This document shows, one piece after another, positions 1 to 4,974 of a stretch of 6,340 nt of DNA. Source of the DNA: Treponema sp. UBA7590 (GTDB lineage: Bacteria; Spirochaetota; Spirochaetia; Treponematales; Treponemataceae). Position 1 is the first letter of the stretch, and the number at the start of each line of letters is the position of its first letter. A program made the position numbers and the translations under genes. A model generated the notes under the pieces. The model was not told where the DNA came from. It did not search any database and was given only the letters and a program-made list of their open reading frames with translations. The stretch is taken from positions 37,921-44,260 of the forward strand of contig DLKK01000113.1 in assembly GCA_002478955.1 (NCBI GenBank), written 5' to 3'.

Positions 1-1596
1 AATTTGATGGATCCTGTCAGAAATGAAATCAATCCGATTCTTGATGTTGAGCGTTTAGCAGGAAGAATCGCGATGGACAGGGCTCATGCAAAAGATCTTC
101 AGGCATTAAAGTCGAGTCTTGTTGCATGGTTAAAGGCAAGAAATGAACTTTCTGAATACGATTTTGCCTCTATCGATGATACACCGGCAGTTGAAATAAT
201 TGATTTGATTCAAAATGCGATTTGTGATGATCCTGCAACTTCTTTGACTGATGGAAGGATTATAAAATCGGGCTGGTCGGAAGAACTTGACCATTGGCGA
301 AATGTCCATGATAATTTCGGGCAGATTCTTTCTGATTATGAAAAAGAAGAACGAGAACGAACTGGAATTACTAATTTAAGGATAAAAAATACAAATGCGT
401 TCGGATATTTCATAGAAATCAGCAAAGGAAAACTTTCTTCTGTTCCTGCAGATTTTATTATGCGCCGTGCGCTAGTCAAAGGTGATCGCTATACTACAGC
501 CCGGCTGCAGGAGCTTGAGCACGAGCTGAACGAGGCTGGAACAAAAATCCTGGAACTTGAGCGTGATTTGTTTGTTGAGATTCGCACGAAACTGCATGAT
601 TATGTGCCGTATTTTATGCAGACAGCGTCAGAGATTGCTTATACGGATGCGGCTTCTTCCTTTGCAAAGGCTGCGGTTCTGAACAATTGGGTTCGCCCTG
701 AAGTTGTTGATTCTGAAATTTTCAATGTGAAAAAAGGTCGTCATCCTGTTGTTGAAAAACATTTGCCTTCAGGGGAATTTGTTCCGAATGATTTGAATAT
801 TTCGGCGGAGAAAACTGATGCTAAAACTTTTTGCCTTATAACCGGACCGAACATGGCGGGTAAAAGCACTTTTCTGCGGCAGAATGCATTGATTGCGCTT
901 CTTGCACAGACAGGTTCTTTTGTTCCTGCTGAATCTGCTGAAATCGGCGTAGTTGACCGGATTTTTTGCCGCGTTGGCGCCAGCGATAACCTTGCGCGCG
1001 GTGAATCGACTTTTCTTGTTGAAATGACGGAAACCGCGAATATTCTTCGTTCCGCAACTGAAAAATCTTTGGTCATAATGGACGAAGTTGGCAGAGGAAC
1101 CAGCACGGAAGACGGACTTTCTATTGCATGGGCTGTAAGCGAATATCTTTTGAACAATATAAAATGCCGCACTTTGTTTGCGACGCATTACCACGAATTG
1201 ACTAGAATTGAGCATAAAAATCTTGAGCTCTTGTGCATGGAAGTCTCTGAGCAAGGTGAATCGGTTACTTTTTTGCGTAAGATAAAAGTCGGTGCAAGCG
1301 AAAATTCATATGGAATTCATGTTGCAAAACTTGCTGGTGTTCCAGAAATTGTGATAAAACGCGCGAATGAAATTCTTTGTCATATCCAGAACGTTGCGGA
1401 AAACAAGCCGGTTCTTGATGAAATTCCTGAGTACAAGAAAACTGAGCCTGCAAGGCAAAATCCTGTTGCGCCGGGACTTTTTAGCGATGAGGAAATTGTT
1501 CTGGACGAAATTCTTTCTGTTGATCCGGATAATATGACGCCTTTGGCTGCTCTTCAGGCTATATCAAGATGGAAAAAAGCGCTTTCCGGACGATAA
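1..1596 (+). CDS. mutS: DNA mismatch repair protein MutS, C-terminal part (5' end outside window)
   Basis: MutS recognises mismatches and small loops in newly replicated DNA and, with ATP, recruits MutL to start repair. The frame is open from base 1 with no family-like N-terminus, so the gene is cut by the window edge. Aligning its Walker A with that of E. coli MutS (near residue 614) suggests about 330 residues are missing: the mismatch-reading and connector domains. The 531 visible codons hold the lever/core domain (DVERLAGRIAMDRA near the start), the clamp (NTNAFGYFIEIS, about 385-425), and the ABC-type ATPase with Walker A GPNMAGKST (844-870), the STFLVEMTETANIL signature region (about 1009-1050), Walker B DEVGRGTST (1081-1107) and the ATHYHELT switch (1180-1203). 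The C-terminal tail ends in the typical TPLAALQAISRWK helix. A short PGLF stretch near 1471-1482 could be a degenerate beta-clamp motif. The presence of the core and clamp domains ahead of the ATPase favours MutS1 over MutS2. No frameshift is seen. Confidence 0.97.
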   Translation, partial: NLMDPVRNEINPILDVERLAGRIAMDRAHAKDLQALKSSLVAWLKARNELSEYDFASIDDTPAVEIIDLIQNAICDDPATSLTDGRIIKSGWSEELDHWRNVHDNFGQILSDYEKEERERTGITNLRIKNTNAFGYFIEISKGKLSSVPADFIMRRALVKGDRYTTARLQELEHELNEAGTKILELERDLFVEIRTKLHDYVPYFMQTASEIAYTDAASSFAKAAVLNNWVRPEVVDSEIFNVKKGRHPVVEKHLPSGEFVPNDLNISAEKTDAKTFCLITGPNMAGKSTFLRQNALIALLAQTGSFVPAESAEIGVVDRIFCRVGASDNLARGESTFLVEMTETANILRSATEKSLVIMDEVGRGTSTEDGLSIAWAVSEYLLNNIKCRTLFATHYHELTRIEHKNLELLCMEVSEQGESVTFLRKIKVGASENSYGIHVAKLAGVPEIVIKRANEILCHIQNVAENKPVLDEIPEYKKTEPARQNPVAPGLFSDEEIVLDEILSVDPDNMTPLAALQAISRWKKALSGR

Positions 1597-1646
1597 TTTT
1601 TTGTGATTTATTTCAGTTTTTGATTTTTTTTTTGCTATATATAAGT
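1597..1646 (+). other. T-rich spacer between mutS and the ComF-family gene
   Basis: This 50-base stretch is very rich in T on the plus strand and contains an uninterrupted run of ten T (1624-1633) followed by an alternating TA stretch (1636-1643). No stem able to act as an intrinsic terminator precedes the T runs: the only nearby inverted repeat, AAAGCGCTTT at 1576-1585, has no loop. It is read as noncoding because the reading frame crossing it from ATG 1569 gives a Phe/Leu/Ile-rich stretch unlike known ComF N-termini. If translation does start at 1569, this would be coding. Confidence 0.5.
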
Positions 1647-2399
1647 GTGAACAAATTTTTTTTCGGAATTCAGTCTGTTGCGCTAAGGGCAGGACGCTCT
1701 GTTTTTTCATTTTTTGCGGGTGGAAGCGAATGTGTTGTCTGCGGAAATGATTCGGGGCTTTTGCCTGTGTGCACGGATTGCCGGAAGAAATTTTTTGCGG
1801 TAAAACCTGCCGGCGTTGGAGTTTGTAAATTCTGCGGTAAAGAGCTTATTTCCGAAGATGGTGTCTGTATGGAATGTAGAAAAGGTGTCCTTATGAAGCA
1901 TTTGGACGGGGCATTTCCGCTTTTTTCGTACCGCCTGTGGAATACAAGTCTGCTTTGCAGGTGGAAAATGGAGGATGAACGGATTTTTTCTGATTTTTTT
2001 GCAGAGCTGATGAATGAAAGGTTAAGTCAGATTTGCAAGATAAAGGGAGAATTTGTTGTGGTTCCTGTTCCGCCTAGACCGGGAAAAATAAAAACCAAAG
2101 GCTGGGATCAAGTTGATGAAATAAGCCAGATTCTTGAATTCAGGTATAACTGGAATGTAAAAAGGATTCTGCAGCGACACACTGATGTTCAGCAGAAAAC
2201 CCTTGAGCGCACTCAAAGGATGGAAATGATCGGGAAAGCTTATTCTTTGAACGCAGATGTGAAGGTTGTGCCGGAAGTTGTTTGTCTTGTGGATGATGTT
2301 CTCACCACCGGAAGTACAATTGAGTCTTGTGCTGAAAAATTAAAAGAGTCGGGTTGCAAAAAAGTGTTCGCTGTAGCTTTGTTTTCTGTAGACCGTTAA
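1647..2399 (+). CDS. comF: ComF family protein (zinc-ribbon plus phosphoribosyltransferase-like domain)
   Basis: ComF-family proteins are cytoplasmic and, in naturally competent bacteria, are needed for handling incoming single-stranded DNA; in many other bacteria the role is unknown. Counting from GTG 1647 (250 aa), the N-terminal part has two cysteine modules of nearly equal spacing, C29/C32-C42/C45 and C60/C63-C74/C77, as expected for zinc binding. The C-terminal half is a phosphoribosyltransferase fold: VVVPVPPRP, then KGWDQVDEI (family GFNQ-type motif), the Q-K-T-L-E-R-T-Q-R region, and the PRPP-binding loop VDDVLTTGST (2289-2318, D216/D217). The length is normal for the family. Start choice is uncertain: ATG 1569 overlaps mutS by 28 bases and adds 26 hydrophobic residues encoded by a T-rich tract. 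GTG 1647 leaves about 28 residues before the first Cys, as in typical ComF proteins. Neither start has a clear Shine-Dalgarno. The family call is secure; a role in DNA uptake is not shown here. Confidence 0.88.
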   Translation: MNKFFFGIQSVALRAGRSVFSFFAGGSECVVCGNDSGLLPVCTDCRKKFFAVKPAGVGVCKFCGKELISEDGVCMECRKGVLMKHLDGAFPLFSYRLWNTSLLCRWKMEDERIFSDFFAELMNERLSQICKIKGEFVVVPVPPRPGKIKTKGWDQVDEISQILEFRYNWNVKRILQRHTDVQQKTLERTQRMEMIGKAYSLNADVKVVPEVVCLVDDVLTTGSTIESCAEKLKESGCKKVFAVALFSVDR

Positions 2400-2422
2400 A
2401 TGCGGCGGATGGAGCTAATTAA

Positions 2423-2451
2423 TTGCAAAAAGGGATTTTTCATAGTATGCT
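2423..2451 (+). promoter_or_regulatory. Possible weak sigma-70-type promoter upstream of cheW
   Basis: TTGCAA (2423-2428) matches the -35 consensus at 4 of 6 bases. TATGCT (2446-2451), 17 bases further on, matches the -10 consensus at 4 of 6. A start point about 7 bases downstream would fall at the cheW ribosome-binding site, leaving a very short leader, which weakens the case. No flagellar sigma-28-type promoter was recognised. In a sequence this AT-rich such matches arise often by chance. Confidence 0.18.
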
Positions 2452-2457
2452 TATTGT

Positions 2458-2463
2458 AGAGGA
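2458..2463 (+). promoter_or_regulatory. Ribosome-binding site supporting cheW start at ATG 2468
   Basis: AGAGGA lies 4 bases before ATG 2468. Together with the family-like N-terminus that follows, it supports this start over two in-frame upstream candidates: TTG 2423, which has its own GGAG at 2411-2414 eight bases upstream, and ATG 2447, which has no well-spaced site. Confidence 0.5.
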
Positions 2464-2467
2464 TTTT

Positions 2468-2947
2468 ATGGATACTGAAGATTCGCAGGTACAGTTAGTT
2501 ACGTTCCGTCTAGGAAACGAGTTATATGGTGTGGATATTATGTCTGTAAAAGAGATTGTAAGAATCCAGCCAATTCGTCCGATTCCAAATGCACCGAATT
2601 ATATGGTCGGGATTTTGAACCTTCGTGGTGAAATTATTCCGATAATTGATCTTCACCGGCGGTTTAATATCGCCTTTGCCAATGGTGAGGATGAACTTGA
2701 TGAGCTTGAAAGCGGATTTATAATTCTGAATATTGAAGAAAGTCAGCTTGGAATAATAATTGACCGGGTTTCAAGGGTTGCAACGGTGAATTATTCTGAA
2801 ATTCAGGCGGCTCCGAGAATGTCCGGCGGAATAGGCAGTGAGTATATAAAAGGTGTCGTAAGAAATGACAACGGATACCTGATAATTTTGGATATTGTCA
2901 GACTGTTTAATCCAAAGGAACTTCAAAAAATTGTAGGAAATTTTTAA
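2468..2947 (+). CDS. cheW: Chemotaxis coupling protein CheW
   Basis: CheW is the cytoplasmic adaptor that links methyl-accepting chemoreceptors to the histidine kinase CheA in polar receptor arrays. The 159-residue product is one CheW domain and little else, matching the usual length (E. coli CheW is 167 aa). It opens with QVQLVTFRLGNELYGVDI (residues 7-24), followed by VKEIVR and PIPNAPNYMVGILNLRGEIIP. The last includes the NLRG motif with R53, equivalent to the conserved Arg that contacts CheA and receptor. It ends in the hallmark GYLIILDIVRLF strand-helix. There is no CheA kinase domain or CheV-type receiver domain. Start ATG 2468 is preferred; in-frame TTG 2423 and ATG 2447 would add 15 or 7 residues not expected in the family. 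No cheA, cheX or cheY adjoins it, so it may be a second CheW encoded away from the main chemotaxis operon, as in T. pallidum (from memory). It is followed after 11 bases by the DegT-like gene. Confidence 0.95.
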   Translation: MDTEDSQVQLVTFRLGNELYGVDIMSVKEIVRIQPIRPIPNAPNYMVGILNLRGEIIPIIDLHRRFNIAFANGEDELDELESGFIILNIEESQLGIIIDRVSRVATVNYSEIQAAPRMSGGIGSEYIKGVVRNDNGYLIILDIVRLFNPKELQKIVGNF

Positions 2948-2958
2948 ATAATTGAAAA

Positions 2959-4098
2959 ATGATTCAGACTTTTAGTACAACAATTCGACGTAAAGAAATG
3001 GATGCTGTGCTTACCTGCATGGTGGACGAACGCATTGGTCCTGGTGAGCTTAACAGCAGATTTATTCAGACGGTAAAGGATTTTTTTGGATGTGATGGCG
3101 CTGTTGCGTTAAGAAATCCTGCGTCTGCTTTGAAATATGCGCTGCGTTCGATGGATTTTAAACCTGGTGAATCAATAATGATTTCAGCACTTGCTCCAGG
3201 ATGGCATTATCAGGCTGTTGTGGATTTGGGCTATAAGCCTGTTATCCTTGACGTTGATGAAAATACCGGACTTGTAAATGCTGAGATTGTAAAAAAAGGA
3301 ATAGAAAAGGGCGGTCGGCTTCTTTTGCTTCATGAGTCAATGGGAATTCTTCCTGAAATTGACGAAATAAATGCTTTTGGAATTCCTGTTATTGAAGATG
3401 TTTCAAAAAGTGCTGGTGCTTTTTTTCCTACATTTGATGAAAATAATAACCCTATTGAAGGCCGGAAAGCTGGTTCATTGGGAGTTTTTACGATTCTCGG
3501 GCTTGAGGAACACGATGTTATCACAGCTGGAGGAGGAGCCGTTCTTATGGCTCCGAATCGGCGTGAATGGATTGTGCTGAAAAAATTTGTTGAGACAATG
3601 CCGAAGACAGAATTGCTTCCAGATTTGAATTCTGCATTGGGATGGATTCAGCTAAAGGAATTTAAGCATAATGAGCTTCAGCGGAAGAAAATTTTTGCCT
3701 TATATCAGCGCGCCTGCATAAGCGGCAGACACAAGATGTTTATCCGCGGTTCAGGTGCTGTTGTTCCGGTGGCAAAAGGTGTTTCCTCCGTCGCGGCTCC
3801 AAAAACAGAAGGAGAAAATTCTCCTGAGGAAAAGTTTGATTACACTTCGACAATGTGCTGTTTTCCTTTGGTTCTTACGACTTCGTTTAAAGATATAAAA
3901 CAATATGCTGCAAAAAAAGATATTGAAATCTGTCAGGCATACGAAGATTCTGTGATGGCTTTGATGCAGGATGAAATTTCTTCTGATTGCATTAAAGCTA
4001 AGTCTTTGTTTTTGAGGTGCGCATTGTTTCCGCTTTATCCGCGCCTTACACATTCACAGGTAGCTAAAATTGTGAAAGTTTTGGGAACCTTGCCGTAA
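2959..4098 (+). CDS. DegT/DnrJ/EryC1 (SpsC-like) aminotransferase-family protein lacking the usual PLP lysine
   Basis: Family members are fold-type I PLP enzymes that usually transaminate nucleotide-linked keto-sugars. The 379-residue product covers the whole family length. ATG 2959 gives the normal N-terminal segment (MIQTFSTTIRRKEMDAVL), with no Shine-Dalgarno but only 11 bases after cheW. Visible landmarks: NPASALKYALRSM where the family has SGTxAL; PVILDVDENTGLVN; LLLHESMG (family HLYG); VIEDVSKSAGAFF with D147, the expected partner of the PLP pyridine nitrogen; AGSLG (171-175); and TAGGGAVL (189-196). Between GSLG and GGG the family carries the Schiff-base Lys, but here the stretch reads GLEEHDVI, with H185 or D186 at that place and no Lys. 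The usual Gln after the catalytic Asp is K150. Residues about 262-300 form a Ser/Ala/Lys/Glu-rich segment of low family similarity, before a typical C-terminal small domain. No sugar-nucleotide genes adjoin it. T. pallidum has a similar 'spsC' at this place (from memory). Fold call good; activity unknown. Confidence 0.85.
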   Translation: MIQTFSTTIRRKEMDAVLTCMVDERIGPGELNSRFIQTVKDFFGCDGAVALRNPASALKYALRSMDFKPGESIMISALAPGWHYQAVVDLGYKPVILDVDENTGLVNAEIVKKGIEKGGRLLLLHESMGILPEIDEINAFGIPVIEDVSKSAGAFFPTFDENNNPIEGRKAGSLGVFTILGLEEHDVITAGGGAVLMAPNRREWIVLKKFVETMPKTELLPDLNSALGWIQLKEFKHNELQRKKIFALYQRACISGRHKMFIRGSGAVVPVAKGVSSVAAPKTEGENSPEEKFDYTSTMCCFPLVLTTSFKDIKQYAAKKDIEICQAYEDSVMALMQDEISSDCIKAKSLFLRCALFPLYPRLTHSQVAKIVKVLGTLP

Positions 4099-4101
4099 AT
4101 A

Positions 4102-4974
4102 ATGAAAAATTGCCTTATAATCGTAAACACTCATAAAAAAGAATCTCAGGAAATGGGTCATTTTATTTCTGAATATTTAAAAAGAAAAGAAACTGATTCA
4201 ACGATTTTTTCTTTTGATGGATTTTCTGATGCAGAAAAACTTGACAGCTCAATAGAAAATCCATTTTCATCTGCGGATTTTGTGATAACTCTAGGAGGCG
4301 ATGGAACTGTTCTTTTTGCGGCACGTGGCTGCGTTGAAAGAGGAATTCCTGTTTTTCCCATAAATTTTGGAGAATTTGGTTTTATTGCCAGCATTCAAAA
4401 AGATGAGTGGAAGAATGAACTTGACACATTTTTGCAGGGAAAAGCAAAAATTGTTGAAAGAAATATGCTTCAGGCTGTTGTTATCGACGGAAAATCAGGA
4501 AATGACGTTTATTCAGGAATTGGGCTGAACGATATAGTTATAAGCGCAAAAATGGCGAGCCGCACAATCCTTATGGGAGTTGATTTTAATTATGTGAGCC
4601 TTGGCCAGTTCAAGGCGGATGGAATAATTATCTGCACTGCGACTGGTTCAACGGCATATTCGTCTTCCGCAGGAGGCCCGATAGTTGATCCTACAATGGA
4701 TGCGATTATTCTTACGCCAAAAAATTCTTTTTCGCTTTCTAGCAGACCTTTGGTTTTGAATCCGCATGGCGAACTTGAAATAAAAATTCTTCCTTCACGG
4801 GAATCTGATATTATAATTACGCTTGACGGCCAGAAACCTTTCGATATTCACGAGGGTGACTGCATAAAAATCCGTCAAATTCCAAAAAAAGTAAAACTTG
4901 TAGGCTGCACAGCCGAAAGATTTTACGAAGCTCTCCAGTCAAAACTGAACTGGTCAGGAGGTCCTCATGCTTGA
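4102..4974 (+). CDS. nadK: NAD kinase (ATP/polyphosphate-dependent NAD+ 2'-phosphotransferase)
   Basis: NadK phosphorylates NAD+ to NADP+, the only de novo source of NADP(H), in the cytoplasm. The 290-residue product matches bacterial NAD kinases in length (E. coli 292). It shows the GGDGT motif (65-69) with catalytic D67, followed by an INFGEFGFIA stretch in place of the usual N-L-G-x-L-GFL. The NE/D motif is GLNDIVIS (N143, D144, with Asp rather than the commoner Glu). The substrate loop is ADGIIICTATGSTAYSSSAGG (about 172-192), and the C-terminal beta region contains LSSRPLVLNP and LDGQ. ATG 4102 is three bases after the stop of the DegT-like gene and has no Shine-Dalgarno, which suggests translational coupling. 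The last eight bases overlap recN, and the codons for the C-terminal Ser-Gly-Gly carry the recN ribosome-binding site. NAD kinase next to recN is a common bacterial arrangement, which supports both calls. Confidence 0.96.
   Translation: MKNCLIIVNTHKKESQEMGHFISEYLKRKETDSTIFSFDGFSDAEKLDSSIENPFSSADFVITLGGDGTVLFAARGCVERGIPVFPINFGEFGFIASIQKDEWKNELDTFLQGKAKIVERNMLQAVVIDGKSGNDVYSGIGLNDIVISAKMASRTILMGVDFNYVSLGQFKADGIIICTATGSTAYSSSAGGPIVDPTMDAIILTPKNSFSLSSRPLVLNPHGELEIKILPSRESDIIITLDGQKPFDIHEGDCIKIRQIPKKVKLVGCTAERFYEALQSKLNWSGGPHA
4956..4961 (+). promoter_or_regulatory. Strong Shine-Dalgarno for recN inside the nadK 3' end
   Basis: AGGAGG, the full anti-Shine-Dalgarno match, ends 5 bases before ATG 4967. 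It fixes the recN start and is the strongest ribosome-binding site in the window. It lies within the last codons of nadK, so recN can be translated efficiently from the nadK transcript. Confidence 0.85.

Noticed and set aside
741..1254. Minus-strand open frames of 143 and 161 codons within mutS
   Set aside because: They lie wholly opposite the strongly conserved MutS ATPase domain, show no recognisable domain, and overlap each other; they are shadows of the codon usage of mutS.
1576..1633. Possible intrinsic terminator after mutS (AAAGCGCTTT and downstream T runs)
   Set aside because: The palindrome has no loop and lies before the stop codon, more than ten bases from the T runs; no GC-rich stem adjoins the T10 tract.
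1620..1645. Possible promoter for comF (TTGATT with TATAAG)
   Set aside because: The spacer is only 14 bases, and transcription would begin at or after the preferred GTG start.
2427..2440. Hairpin AAAAA-GGGA-TTTTT upstream of cheW
   Set aside because: The five-pair stem is all A/T and would be too weak to act as a terminator or a stable regulatory structure.
3371..3580. Plus-strand 69-codon frame inside the DegT-like gene
   Set aside because: It is an alternative frame within a conserved coding segment (D147 to the GGG motif), with no ribosome-binding site.
4940..4970. LexA-type operator at the recN start
   Set aside because: No LexA-like inverted repeat was found near the start; the region is nadK coding sequence plus the Shine-Dalgarno.
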